Shown here piece after piece: positions 52,457-64,000 of a stretch of DNA of 64,000 nt. Each line of letters begins with the position of its first letter. Position 1 is the first letter of the stretch. The notes under the pieces are model-generated. The model saw nothing but the letters and a program-made list of their open reading frames with translations. It was not told the DNA's origin and searched no databases. The translations under genes were made by a program, and so were the position numbers. Source of the stretch: Lichenostomus cassidix (Eukaryota > Chordata > Aves > Passeriformes > Meliphagidae); assembly GCA_008360975.2 (NCBI GenBank), contig CM039196.1:10706263-10770262 (forward strand). Reading direction: 5' to 3'.

Positions 52457-55400
52457 AAGACTCCTCACTTTTCTTCTGTTTTCTCCTTCCCAATGTGACT
52501 TTGTCTCTGGCTTTCCCAAAGCAAGGCACTCATTTATCAGGCTTGCAAGTTCTTAGGGATTGGCAGACTCCGCGGCTTTTCCGCTTGGCTCGGCCCTTCC
52601 AGCCGCCATATGGAACGAGTTGCACATTTTCGCTCCTTATCGGAGTTCAAGATGGAAATATTCCCTCGCTTCTTCTCGGGGCATTTCTGCCATTGCACAC
52701 ATGCTGGGAGTGTTTAACCCTGACACTGCTGATGAGCAGCTGTTCCTGTTGAAATGCCATCTGGGATTGAACTGGGAATGTTTCACGGGGAGCAGCGCCA
52801 GCAGTTTGATTCTGTTCCTGGTTACAAATGGTTCCTTTAATTGCTTTGGAGTTCCGTGGGTAGAACAGAGGAGAAGCTGGATATTTGTCTGTCTGCTCCT
52901 CTCTCTGCAGAGACAACTTTCTCCCTGCTCCCTGAGCCAGCTTTGCTGCAGTGCTGTTGCAGCAGTGATGCTCTAGGAAGGTAAGGAAAGCTTTTCCCTC
53001 TCCATCCTGCCTTTATTGAAGTGGATGACAGCTGAAGACAGACAATTTTTCAGGCACAGATCTTCCATGCATGAATTTCCCACCGCTGAGGGATTTTCCC
53101 TCTGTTCCCTGTAAAGTTATGCATCACACCAGGGGTTGTCCCAGTCCTTCTTTCTTCATTAGACATCCAAGCCTAGAAATTCTTGGGTATTATCAGTGGT
53201 GATGGATGTGTGCACTTCTTTGTCACAGGTTCAGCTGTACACCAATTTACACAACTAAGATGATCTGAAAATTAGGGATAAAGTCCCTAAATCGACATTC
53301 AGAGAAGGACCATAGCAGAACTCCAACATTAAATACAATGCAAGATTTTAAACCTCAGTGTCTCTTCCTCAGGGTCTCCTTCATGGAGGTGAGGAACTCC
53401 CACAGCTTCCCACAACAAAGACCTGGAGCTGGATCTGTTCAGTCCTTGTTGCGTTTGACAACTCAAACACATCCCTGGACTCTGTAAAACCAGATTTTTA
53501 CACTTGTCAGTTCTGCTTTTCTCATCCTATGTGGTTCCTGGCCATGTCCAGCCTGGTTCCCTATTATCCCACAGTGCTGGAATACACAGGCCTCCATGGG
53601 AAGGGAATTGAACACCACTTTGAGGCTCAGGAATGCTGCCAGGAGGTTGTAAAGCAATATTATAAACGGAAAGCAGGCTCTGGTGGCCCTAGATCTGAGA
53701 TTGGTTATTCTTGGGCAAATTTCTTCCATATCATTATTATTATTAAATTACCCAATTTGCTTGTCTGGCCTGAGAATATTTCACTGTGAGCTCCATGTTT
53801 TTCCATTGGGCTCAACATTAGTCCCATGCTGATTTCCATGTTCGATCCAGTGGTTTCACTGCAGCTGCCAGAACTTCACCTTCAGTGAACATACATCACC
53901 ATCAGTCTCCAGAGTTGTTAAAAACCCCAGGTTTCCATGGAAATCGTTGCTGATACTTGTCTAGATGTCTGGTTTTCCTGTTTCTGTGCCCACAGTTAAT
54001 GGAGTAGAAAAAAAAACTATGTGAATCCCTGTTTTGGTTTTTTTTTAATTTCTCTCTTTGCAGTGGAAAAACAACGATGTCTAAAGAATGGAGAAGAGAG
54101 AGAGAGTCTGATTTGCACACCCAGAGCCCACAGCAGCTGCTTTTCAGGAGCTGAAGCCCCACTGATGCTGTGAGCAGAGAGGTTCCTGCACCTCCTGCCT
54201 TGCCTTGCGTGTGATGGGACAGGAAGCACAGTTTTCCTTTATCCATCTCTATTTGCCAAAGAATTCCCTTCCTTTTGCCCCTAACTCCTGAACCTGTGCA
54301 ATCCCAGATCTCCTCGGACACTTGGGCAAAATCACCAGAACAAAAGCCACCAAACGTTTGCCAGCTTTCACCTCCATCAGAGGAAAGCCAAATATTTTAA
54401 GAGCCTCACTCAACTTCCCCTGTGCTGCCTCCTCTCACACAGAGGCAGCTGACCCAGGGGAGAGTTTGGGTTGAGTTCCTTGCAGGCAAATGACATTTCC
54501 CCACCTCTGGAAGCCTGGAAAGGCACTGGCAGCCCTGTCCAAGGCAATTTTTTCCTCATGTTCAAAGGATTCCTTTTCTAAATCACTTTCCAGCCCTTTC
54601 AGCGAACAGGAGGCTCTGCAAACACACTCTGAAACCCTTCTCTTCATCTTGGTGCATCTGTTCTGTTTCTCCTCCATCTGGACAGAGCACAGGTACTCAG
54701 CCCAGAGCCTGGCCTTTGGCCGACATGGTCTTTCCAAGGAATTTTTGGACGCTCCGTGAAAAATCCATCCAAAGCTCGCTCTGCAAAGGGCTTTTATTTC
54801 CATCTGAGTCCACTTCAAGGGGCTGCAGCCGGCTTAGTGATGTTATTTTTGTTCCCCTTTCCAAAAGAATTGCTGAGCGATCCAAAGTTTGGATTTGGGG
54901 AATTATTGGGATGAAAAGGCAAATAGCAGGAGCTGCTTCTCTTCCCTCGCATCTCGGGCGCTGAGTCTTGACCGCTAATTGTGCACCGGATTAAATCCTC
55001 GCTGTCATTCCCTAATTCCGGATCAGACTCCTGGCCTGACTTCAGACAGCTGGATGAGGCAGGAAGGAGAGCTGCCAGGTGATGCAGGAAGAGCAGAGCT
55101 CTGGGATTGCCATTGGCTGGAAGCTGCTGGAAGCAAGGTGGGAATGCTGGGTGGGCAATGGCACAAGCTGGCACATCCCACATGTCACCTGCTGCCACCT
55201 CTGCGGGGAAAACACAGCAAGGGGAGAGATGCAAGGAGAGAAAGGGAAGGAGGAAAAAGGAGAATTCCTAAAGTAGCATCCCAGGTGCTTCAGGAGAGGC
55301 AGAAGGAATCCTATCTACCTGCAGCTGGAAAACAAAATAATAATTCCAGTCCAGGAAGAGCATCTCTGCCAACTTTCCTCAAGGATCTGAGTTCACAGAG

Positions 55401-57185
55401 CAGGTGTTTCAGCTTCCCAAAAAGCACTTTGGGAACTCAGGGAAAGAGTGGATGAAGTGCAGGAAGCTGAAGAAGCCAAGGTTTTCCAGCAGGGAAGCTC
55501 CACAATGAGGTTGGGAAGAGGAAAGAAGCCTCCAGCTTCACCCTGCTGTGTTAGGAGCTTTGTGGGACAGAGGACAGAGTGCCACTGTGCCCCAGGGCTG
55601 GGGACAGGGCCACCAGGAGGGCTGGGAGCAAAGGCAGAGAAGAGGAGGGGTCTGGAGGAGCAGAGGTAGAAGGCGAAGCACATCCATGTGAAACTCAGAG
55701 CTGGCTTTTCCAAAATAAACACTTGACCTTCCGAGGTTGACATCCTGCCTCCCAACCAGCCAGGACAGGATTCCTCCCGTGGAACCAGCCACCTTTCCAT
55801 GCACAAAAATATTCCTCTTTTTTCTTCCTCTCCAGGGCCGGAGGAAAGGAAGTCTTCAGTTCTAGATTCAAAACTGCCAATGGCTTTTCCAGGCCCGGGA
55901 GATTCTCTCATCTCCCCACACTGAACACACAGCCACAACCTGGAATTAGGCAAGAATTTCCTCTTTAAAGACTCTTCCAACCACTTCCTTTTATTTTCTT
56001 TGCGTGTCTTTGATCCGGGGAGGGGTGCAAGAGGAAGAACAAGGCTCAGATTTTAGCCGAGATTTGGGAAGCTCAGCTCCAGGCTGAAGTAATTCTAATC
56101 AAACAGCAGCTGCCTCTTTGCTGCCCCATCCAACAGGGAATTTTACCTACAGAACTCCTTCCATGTCCCCCAGTTTTATGTTTTGCAGAGGGGCTGATGG
56201 TGCCTGACTGCTGGTGACATCCAGGTTGTGAACCAGCAGCTCATCCAAGCACAGCAGGATCAGAGCCAGCTCCTAGAAAGCTTTTTTGTGGTTTCTACAG
56301 CAGCCATTCCCTTTTCCCTCATGAATTGCCTTTCCTGTTCATCTCTGAACACAAGAAAAACCAAAACCATTTCAGTTTTGACACTGAAGCAATGTTTTCT
56401 TTCTCTCAACTCACTTGGGCCAGCGAGAAAGTTTCCACAGATTTTCCCAGGTCTCTTCTTCGAAAACAGAGCAAAACAATTCATGGAAAGCAGCACTCGT
56501 GGTGTCTGCTGCTGTTTGCTTTGGAGGGCAGGAGCACTCGAGGGAGCAGGGTGGAAAAAGGGGATTAGATCTCCTCCTGGAGCTACTGAGCTCCTGGATC
56601 CACCTCTGGAAAACAGCTGAGCAGGTGCAGAGCTGAATTCACTGCTGGGAAATGAAAAAGCACAGCGAGCATGAGCTACACAGGAGCAGTTCTGGGGAAG
56701 ATATCTCAGAACAATGAGGTGAATTTGATGCTCAGCCTGTTCCCAGCAGCAGAGATAGTTTGAAAATTGCAGACAAACACCACAATCTCATCCTATCTCA
56801 TGGCCAAGGTCTGGGTGATCCCCTGAGGTCAAAACAAATGTTTGATGTTCAGTATTATGGGGTTTTTGCTGATTTGTGGGCAAAGTTTATGGCTTCACAG
56901 AAGCCTTTTCCATCTCCTCAGTACCAGGAAAGCAGAGGGTTTGGAAAGCCACATCTGCTGGAAAAGTTCCCTGCTCCATCATCCAGCTGGCTTGCCTGTT
57001 CCTCCAGGTGCTGGTTTGGAAGGGACTGGGGAAACAAACAGCAAGGAAAAGCAACAGAGCCCAAGAGGAGCCACATGTGATGACCCAAAAGCTACCCAAA
57101 GCTCCTGCTCTCCAAACAGGATGAAGAGTTGGTCTTTATCATCACACCTGGATGATGCACAGAACTTTTTGCTACAAAAATCCAA
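52457..57185. other. Unique non-coding DNA
   Basis: 4.7 kb of single-copy sequence. 52555-52870 is CpG-richer and high-complexity (GACTCCGCGGCTTTTCCGC, CAGCCGCCATATGGAACG, TCCTTATCGGAG) and holds a 138-codon open frame without a known domain. 54955-55030 has ACCGCTAATTGTGCACCGG and GGATTAAATCC, with homeodomain/OTX-like cores. 53000-54400 and 55040-57100 show nothing beyond chance open frames (longest 195 codons, minus strand, 55393-55980). Confidence 0.4.
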
Positions 57186-57402
57186 AAAATGATTTGGGTT
57201 GGGAAGGACCTTAAGACCACTCAGTTCCACCCCCTGCCATGGGCAAGGACACTTTCCACTATCCCAGGCTGCTCCAAGCCCTGTCCAGCCCGGCCTTGGA
57301 CACTTCCAGGGATCCAGGGGCAGCCACAGCTTCTCTGGGCACCCTGTGCCAGGGCCTGCCCGCCCTCACAGGGAGGATTTCCTCTGTATATAATCCATCA
57401 TT
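57186..57402 (-). mobile_element. CR1 LINE 3' end
   Basis: Inverted near-terminal GATTTGGGTTGGGAAGGACC, then CCCCTGCCATGGGCAAGGAC, GCTGCTCCAAGCCCTGTCC, CCTTGGACACTTCCAGGG, GGCACCCTGTGCCAGGGCC and CACAGGGAGGATTTCCTC. The outermost tip (ATAGAATG) is missing or too diverged. Confidence 0.93.
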
Positions 57403-58049
57403 TTTCTAACACTGGCAAACCTAGACCTTGCTTACCCCTAAAATGAAAGCTCTGGACCCAAAGGCTCAGTCCTGGCTGTGCCAATTGTCCCAGAGCTGTT
57501 CCCCTCCCCAGCCCACAGTGAGTTTGGTGAAAGCAGAGCTGTCCCGGTTTTGAGGAGCAGATCCACCTTCTGCCCATCACCGAACACAGAATTTGCTCCC
57601 ACTTTGCTCCAAAGGGTGCTGAACCCCCCTGGCAGGCCTGAGGGAAGCCTGAGGCCACTCGGGCTCCTTTTGCAGAGCTCTATCTCCCTTTCTATTTCCA
57701 GTGCCCTCTCAAGTGCAGCAGCTCGTGTCCCCTTATCGCTGCGGCCCAGAGCAGGCAGCACAGCCATGCCAGAGCAGCATTCAGCCAGCAGGCCCAGCGG
57801 ACACGCTTTTTATTGTCACTCTGGTGATTATTGCCTTGTTGTTGACTCGCTCTCCGCTTTGAAGGAATGCAACCACCCCCCAGAGCAAATATCAGAGGAG
57901 GAGCTGTGCTTGTGGCCATGCAGCCACTGTTTCCCATTGCTGTTTATCTTGCTGTCTCGGCTCAGAGCAGAGAGCTGAGGCTGTGCCAGCTGCCTGTCCT
58001 CACCCAGAGCCAGAGCATCCCTGCAGCACCACGGGCTGCCTCTGGGTTG
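57403..58049. other. Unique non-coding DNA
   Basis: Single-copy sequence. 57720-57960 (CCTTATCGCTGCGGCCC, GCTTTTTATTGTCACTCTGG, TGATTATTGCCTTGTTG) is high-complexity and may be constrained. A 166-codon open frame (57478-57978) spans it without a recognisable product. Confidence 0.4.
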
Positions 58050-59552
58050 CTGCTGACCTGTGTGCCTCCAGCAGCTAAAGGACATGTGCTTGGTAAAAAT
58101 AAAAATAAAGCCCGGATGAGCGGCTTAAATTTGAGGCCTAAATTTTAAATAGCTGAAATTAGGATTCTCACAGGCCTGAGTGCAAGAATACCAGATTTCC
58201 CAGAGGCAGAGTTTTCTCCTTGCACTGGTTTTGACTGGGATAGAGTTAATTTCCAACAAATAATTTCCAATTTTCCCCATCTGTGGGGATGAGGTCACTG
58301 CAGCCATCGCATTGTGCCCATGGGGTCACACTGCAAATCATGGGACATGGAAGGGAAATCCTCCCAGGTCTATTTTGAGGGTTTAGAGTCCTTTTCTGCT
58401 GACTGTGGTACCTCCAGCAGCTAAAGAACATGTGCTTGTTAAAAATAAAAAAAGCCCGGATGAGCGGCTTAAATTTGAGGCCTAATTTTAAACAGCTGAA
58501 ATTAGGATTCTCACAGGTCTGAGTGCAAGAATACCAGATTTTCCAGAGGCAGAGTTTTCTCCTTGCACTGGTTTTGACTGGGATAGAGTTAATTTCCAAG
58601 CAAAGCATCTGTTGGGATATATATCCCAAGTATTTTTTGGGAGTTTAGAGTCTTTTTCTGCTGACCTGTGTGCCTCCAGCAGCTAAAGGACATGTGCTTG
58701 TTAAAAAACAAAAAAGCCCGGATGAGCAGCTTAAATCTGAGGCCTAAATGTAAATATCTGAAACTGAGATTCACACAGACCTGAGTGCAAGAATACCAGA
58801 TTTCCCAGAGTTTTCTCCCTGCATTGTTTTGACTGGGGTAGAGTTAATTTCCAACAAATAATTTCCAATTTTCCCCATCTGTGGGGATGAGGTCACTGCA
58901 GCCATCCCATTGTGCCCATGGGGTCACACTGCAAATCATGGGACATGGAAGGGAAATCCTCCCAGGTCTATTTTGAGGGTTTAGAGTCCTTTTCTGCTGA
59001 CTGTGGTACCTCCAGCAGCTAAAGGACATGTGCTTGTTAAAAATAAAAAAAGCCCAGATGAGCGGCTTAAATTTGAGGCCTAATTTTACATAGCTGAAAT
59101 TGGGATTCTCACAGGTCTGAGTGCAAGAATACCAGATTTCTCTGAGGCAGAGTTTTCTCCTTGCACTGCTTTTGACTGGGATAGAGTTAATTTCCAGGGA
59201 AAGCATCTGTGGGGATATATATCCCAAGTATATTTTGAGGGTTTAGAGTCTTTTTTTGCTGACTGTGGTGCCTCCAGGAGCTAAAGGACACAAGTTTATT
59301 TTTTAAAAAAGCCTGGATGAGCAGCTTAAACTTGAGGCCTAAATTTTAAATAGTTGAAATTAGGGTTCCCACAGGCCTGAGTGCAAGAACACCAGATTTC
59401 TCTAAGGCAGAGTTTTCTCCCTGCACTTCTAATTTGACTCATTAAATAGGATTAACTTCCAAGGAAAGCATCTGTGGGGATGGGGTCACACTGCAAATCC
59501 TGGGACACACAAGGGAAATCCTTCCAGGTGTATTCTGAGGGTTTAGGGTCTT
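58050..59552. repeat. Dimeric higher-order tandem array, period about 600 bp
   Basis: Five units start at CCTCCAGCAGCTAAAG-like anchors near 58065, 58411, 58673, 59009 and 59270, so lengths alternate 346, 262, 336 and 261 bp, with a last unit of about 282 bp. Long units carry a CATCTGTGGGGATGAGGTCA / GGGACATGGAAGGGAAATCC segment that short units lack. Short units instead carry a GGGATATATATCCC palindrome. The dimer period is 608 then 597 bp. Each unit also has AAGCCCGGATGAGCGGCTTA and GACTGGGATAGAGTTAATTT, the latter resembling a phrase in some avian LTRs. The last unit is a partly deleted long type. Confidence 0.94.
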
Positions 59553-61828
59553 TTTTTTTTTGCAGGTTAATTCTCATGGGGTTTGTAGGAAAATGCATGA
59601 GCAGGATTCAAGCACAGAATGGAGCTCCCAGGGACATTCCCCTAAAAAAGCTTATGGCCCTGTTCCTTTTGGGAATTGATTCAAGGCAGCTTCATATGAT
59701 CCAAACCAGAGTGGGGATTTGCTGGAAAAGTCCCTTTCAGGATGGAATTAAGAAGGTCAGGACACAGATCACAGAGGACAGTCCTCAAAAAGAGTTGGGA
59801 GCCCCAAAACACATCCCTGTTCCCACTTATTGCATCTCATTCCCCTGTGAGATTCCCACACAAAGTTCTTTTACTATAAAAACATCTCTAACTGGGTCTA
59901 AAAAGCACATGAAGCCTTTGTGACCTTCTTGGCAACTGCCTCCATCATCTTATTGTGCTCTCAGGGAAGAGTTTTGTCTGGAATTCCCTTTTTTGCTAAG
60001 GCTGCCACTGACTTTGGACCTTCCCAATACAAGCATGGGGCATTGACCATGTAGAGTCTCTTCCTAAATTGAAAAATCTCAATTTCAGGGTTTAGGTATC
60101 CCCTCAAAGGGAAGATTTTGGAAGTGGATTTACCCCAATTGCCCCAGCTCACAGGGCAGTGATTTCCCCCTCACAACCCCAAAGCAAGGCAGGCATTTTT
60201 GGCATCCCAAGGTGATGCCATAACTGTATCTGGCCTGAATTCCCAGCTGATTCCTTGCTCCAGGGAAGCAGTGTCCCATATTCTTTTCCAGCTGTGGTTT
60301 TTAATCCCATTGTAGCTTTAGAGCTGAAGGCATCAGAAGATTTCTGGGATTTATGAGAAAGCTTCAGGCCTTCCTCTTTCTCTTTTGTCCTAACAGCCTG
60401 GCTCTTCAATACCACCTAAAAACCCTTCTGGATGGTCTTAGAAATACCCATTTTTGTGCCAAAAAGAGCTATTATTGATCAGGAATGAAAGAGATCTTGT
60501 TGTTGAGGCTCTGGAGAGCAAAGCAGGAAGAAGCAGCTCAGTGCCCTGTGTGGAGTAAGAGCAGAAGAGCTCAAAAGCTGCCTCACTCCCTTCTGGTCAC
60601 ATCCCTCAAACCTCCACCTCCAAAAGAGAAATTCCAAAAGATACGACCTTATCAAAGGCCAGGGAACGCAGCCCAGGCGTTCTGATTCCTGAGAGAATTT
60701 CAAATGGCATGGAAACAAGTAAAGCCAGAGATTCCATTGCAGAAAACCCCAGTGATCCATCTGAAAGGCAGTGGATACAGCGCTGCACATTCCAGACTTT
60801 CAAGCTCCAGGGATGCTCAAAATCCTTCATTTTGCCAATGTTCACAAGGCAGATCTCGAGGCCATTGATCACTCCCAAAAGCCAAAGTTATCAGCTTCCC
60901 TTATCTGCTCCCTGTCTTTATCCAGTAGGGAAAGGCTGTGTACTCATTTAACCAACTTTCAGGCATGGCCTGGTTATCCATCACATTTGAAAAAAGGGGG
61001 AATTCAGTGCTTTGGCCACAGTGCAAGCACTCAGAAGAGCAGGGATGGATCTCTGCAGCTCCAAACACCACCCTCTGATCCCAGCTCCACCACCCAACAC
61101 ACAGGGCAGCAAAAAAACCAACCCAAAACTCAAGTTCAAAGGGGCATCCTGGGAGTGAATCCCTAAAATAATCTCCTTTCTGCTGAAGCAGGCAGGATTC
61201 AAGCACAGAATTTCTCTCTGCTGCCAGCAAGGAGGAGCAGGAGTTGCTGTTTGAGGCAAATAATTAGATGGATATATAAATATAAATTTATATTATTTTT
61301 ACACACATCTACACATTGAGCTGGACGCACAGAGAGAATTCTCCGAGCAGCTTTCTGCCCCGCAGCTTCTTCCACCTCTTCCTCTGATTTCCCCCTCTCT
61401 AAGTGAATAATCTCACTGGTGGAACCTTATCAAGTGATGTCTGACAGTCTGGGATCTCTATTGCATCCAGGAGTTTTCTGCCCTGCACCACAGCAGCAAT
61501 ATCTCCCCAAAACTCCTACTCAAGCCAGGCCCACTCCTCATCAATCACAGGCACACATTGGCTGTCTCTTCATCCATCTTCCCCAGGTGTTCCCTCGCTC
61601 AGCCTCACCACCAGCATCTTGAGGCTTGCCCTGGAAATTCTATTATTTTTTTTTTTTCCCCCTAAAGCAACTGCCTGGCCATGCTCAGGGCTTTGGGATT
61701 TTCTCTCTTCTCTCCCTGCTATCGATTTGTCTTTTTTTGCAGAAGTCTCAGTAGTGCACAGAAATCTTCTTTAAACATCTAAAGAGGTAGAAACTCCCCC
61801 AAAAATGTTGTGTTGGTGTCTTTGCCTC
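59553..61828. other. Unique non-coding DNA
   Basis: Single-copy sequence. A 16-bp perfect palindrome AATATAAATTTATATT lies at 61279-61294. Open frames up to 149 codons (59474-59923, starting in the array) have no recognisable product. Confidence 0.4.
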
Positions 61829-61973
61829 TGTTTTTGGTTGCCCACCAATCAAGCAGATTGAAAAATATTTTATAGACACCTTAAAATACTTTATATAAAT
61901 ATATAAGGTCAGCTCACTTCACTTCTTTTCCCTATGTCCACAACATCTCTGAGAACACCTCCCTGATACCCAG
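61829..61973. repeat. 145-bp direct duplication, copy A
   Basis: Aligns with 63431-63576 in the same orientation. Shared text includes CAATCAAGCAGATT, CCTTAAAATACTTT, GTCAGCTCACTTCACTTCTT and GTCCACAACATCTCTG. About 16 substitutions and a few 1-2 bp indels separate the copies (roughly 88% alike by eye). It has no terminal inverted repeats or target duplications and is not a family I recognise. Confidence 0.93.
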
Positions 61974-63430
61974 AGAATGCTTTTCTTCTTGAAACATTTT
62001 TTTTTCCCAAGGAAAAAAAGTGATTTTTCAGCAGAATGATAACATTTTAACTTAAATTACCTGGGCTATTTGAAGACAGTTGATAAATCATTGAAGAAGT
62101 AAAGCATTGCTCTGCATTGAATCATCTTGCAATGAAAAAGATTAATTTTTCCATGATTAATTTTGTTATAGCTTCAGTTTTGGACATTTTTTTTTTGTTT
62201 TTGGCTTTTAAGTCTCTCATGAGAAACATGCTGTTTGTAAAAAAAAAAATCATTTAAAAAAAAAAAAAAATCGATGAATGCATTTTTAATTTCTATTTTT
62301 GGGAAGAGCCCAGGCTGGGCAGCAGCCTGACAAAGCCATGCAAGGCTGGCTGATGTCCAGCCAGCTGAGGGTACGGACATAGAAGGTCATGGGTGCTTGG
62401 AAAACACCCCATGGACATCCCCCAAAATTCCCTGAGCTTCTCTGCCTAAATGCACAAGGTGATATTAAAAAAAAAAAAAAAAAAATTCTGAGAGAGCTTT
62501 GAGCTTCTTTCACAAAAAGAAGTCAAGATATAACCCAAGGATGCTCCTTGTCCATCCTCCCTGGCTTCTCCCTGTCTCCCCAGGCCCCTGGAGAAGCCTC
62601 AGGGTGCTGAGATGTGCTGGGACATCCCTGGGGCAACACTGAGGCCACTTCCCAGTGCCATCTGGGGATCTTGGACACAGCCAGGGATCTTCTCCAGGGC
62701 AGAGCCAGCAGCTTCCCAAACCCCTGTGCCCAGCTGGGAGCAGCCATGTTCCTCCCCAGCTGTGGAAAACACTGTGAGCTTCACAAATCGAGGGGAAAAA
62801 TCCCTTTTCCATGTTGTACCTACTGAAGGCCAAATGTTTGGGTCAGAAGTTGGGAAAATGGCATTTCTCAACTCGATTATGTTGTTTTCCAGCTGATAAC
62901 AAAACCCTGCTGAGCACAAATCCCATCCCACTCCCCTTCTCTCTTCTCCCCCTGCTCTGAACCATCACTGGAGCTGCCTGAAACCCCAACAATCTGAGCC
63001 TGTTGGGGATGTTTGAACAAAGAGGATTTCCTAGAGGAAAAAAAAAAAAACCCTATAAATCCTGTTTCTAAGCAGCTTTAATAGAGAGCCAAGGGAGCCC
63101 AGCTCCTCTGCAATTGTGGCTGAAGTATCAGGCACTTGAGATAGCCCAGGGAAGTCGTGGTCCCTGCCCTTTTTATATCTATTGCCTAGTTCTGGAAAGC
63201 ATCCTGAGAGGAGCCACTTGGACTTTAATAGGATGAATCATTGTTAAAACCAGCATGTGCTTCGAAATGTTTACATCAGGGGGCCTGAAATGGAGATACC
63301 ACGAGGAGGGAAAAAAAATAAATGAAGCTGAGAGCTGCAGCCAGAGCTGAGAGACACTTGTGGGGAAGGTTTTAGATCTGCTGGGCCCTCGTTGAAGTCA
63401 AAGTGGCACCTCGGGTAGAGAATTAAAATC
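61974..63430. other. Unique DNA between the duplicated units
   Basis: Single-copy sequence with A-runs at 62237-62248, 62256-62270 and 62467-62485. 63060-63330 is high-complexity text (CCCTTTTTATATCTATTGCC, GGACTTTAATAGGATGAATC, CGAAATGTTTACATCAGG) and may be constrained. No gene was recognised. Confidence 0.4.
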
Positions 63431-63576
63431 TGGTTTTGGTTGCCCGTCAATCAAGCAGATTAAAGATATTTTATAGATGCCTTAAAATACTTTCTATAAA
63501 TATATATAAAGTCAGCTCACTTCACTTCTTTTCCCTGTGTCCACAACATCTCTGGGAACTCTTCTCTGATACTCAG
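63431..63576. repeat. 145-bp direct duplication, copy B
   Basis: Second copy, offset by about 1.6 kb from the first. It lies directly downstream of the high-complexity block at 63060-63330. No comparable block flanks copy A. Confidence 0.93.
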
Positions 63577-64000
63577 TTTAGAGAACTAAATCCAGCATTT
63601 GGGGCATCTCCAGAAATTCTTTCCTCTGCTAATCAATGATCCCAGTGCCTAATGATCCCAATTAAGGAGCAGCAGTGGCTGATGCAGGGGAAATAATTCC
63701 AAAGAATCAACACCTCCTGGCACTGGGAGCCCCAGGATTATTCACCTGTTGAGAATGGCTCATGGAAAGGTCTAAATCTGCAATGTGAAGCCCACAGAAA
63801 TCACTGAAAAGCAGCAAAGAGTAAAAAATCATCCTGACAGTGCCACTCCATTGAAGAGCATCCAAAGCACACCTGTAACACAAATTTCACCCCAGGGAGT
63901 GATGTTTCCCTCTGCCACCCATCTTTAGGAGAAATTGCCATCATCCCCAGTCATTAATCTCTGTCCTTTTTGCTTTCTCTCCTATTCAAGGCATCTCCCT
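63577..64000. other. Unique non-coding DNA
   Basis: Single-copy sequence to the window edge. TAATCAATGATCCCAGTGCC and TAATGATCCCAATTAAGG form a short imperfect duplication near 63630-63668. Confidence 0.4.

Noticed and set aside
52560..52976. 138-codon frame in a CpG-richer block
   Set aside because: Reads somewhat protein-like but has no domain, no repeat of known motifs, and no supporting splice context. The block may instead be constrained non-coding DNA.
62230..62275. Retroposon poly(A) tails at the A-runs
   Set aside because: No LINE, SINE or processed-gene body lies upstream and no target duplications are visible, so these are left as simple A-runs.
1..64000. CRISPR arrays, operons, ribosome-binding sites or bacterial mobile elements
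   Set aside because: The tandem repeats lack unique spacers of constant length, and the CR1/LTR content shows vertebrate DNA.

Overview
The window reads as non-coding DNA from a bird, possibly a passerine. The main evidence is repeat content. About twenty fragments carry the 3'-terminal sequence of CR1 LINEs, the dominant avian retrotransposon, on both strands. Two short solo LTRs have 6-bp target duplications, as ERVK-class retroviruses leave. Alu, B1/B2 and L1 are absent. Minisatellites are numerous and base composition is close to 50% GC with CpG-richer islands, which fits a small, GC-rich, recombining avian chromosome. The passerine and chromosome assignments are inference.

No protein-coding gene, exon, tRNA, rRNA or known structural RNA could be supported. 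Open frames are many but overlap in several frames, run through tandem repeats or CR1, and encode no protein family I recognise. The window is best read as intergenic or large-intron sequence.

Layout. 1-7.1 kb: mostly unique DNA with a 21-bp-stem hairpin (533-589), CR1 fragments, a short telomere-like tract and a 25-bp minisatellite. 7.1-10.5 kb: a 50-bp minisatellite beside a GC-rich block with a G-quadruplex motif and a perfect CTCF core, a homeodomain-type dyad, a CR1 end and CpG-richer unique DNA. 10.5-19.9 kb: a CCAA/A-rich tract and CR1 copies on both strands. 19.9-22.2 kb: a 12-monomer, roughly 200-bp tandem array whose later part forms a trimeric higher-order repeat of about 603 bp. 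22.2-23.1 kb: a GC-rich regulatory-looking block followed by a minus-strand solo LTR. 23-40 kb: mostly unique DNA with CR1 ends, a possible MIR remnant, a 30-bp minisatellite and simple repeats. 40.3-40.8 kb: a long polypyrimidine tract. 44-50 kb: short tandem repeats, a 605-bp stretch with no stop trinucleotide on the plus strand, a 250-300 bp direct duplication flanking a second solo LTR, and a 26-bp repeat with a 79-bp higher-order period. 50-58 kb: unique DNA and one CR1. 58.05-59.55 kb: a dimeric higher-order repeat with a period near 600 bp. 61.8-63.6 kb: two copies of a 145-bp unit in direct orientation.

The most interesting signals are the two independent arrays with higher-order periods near 600 bp, the pair of related solo LTRs with intact 6-bp target duplications, the CTCF/G-quadruplex block, the three-frame stop-free stretch at 45.05-45.66 kb, and the two unexplained direct duplications. 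All regulatory calls rest on motif and composition only, because conservation could not be measured here.
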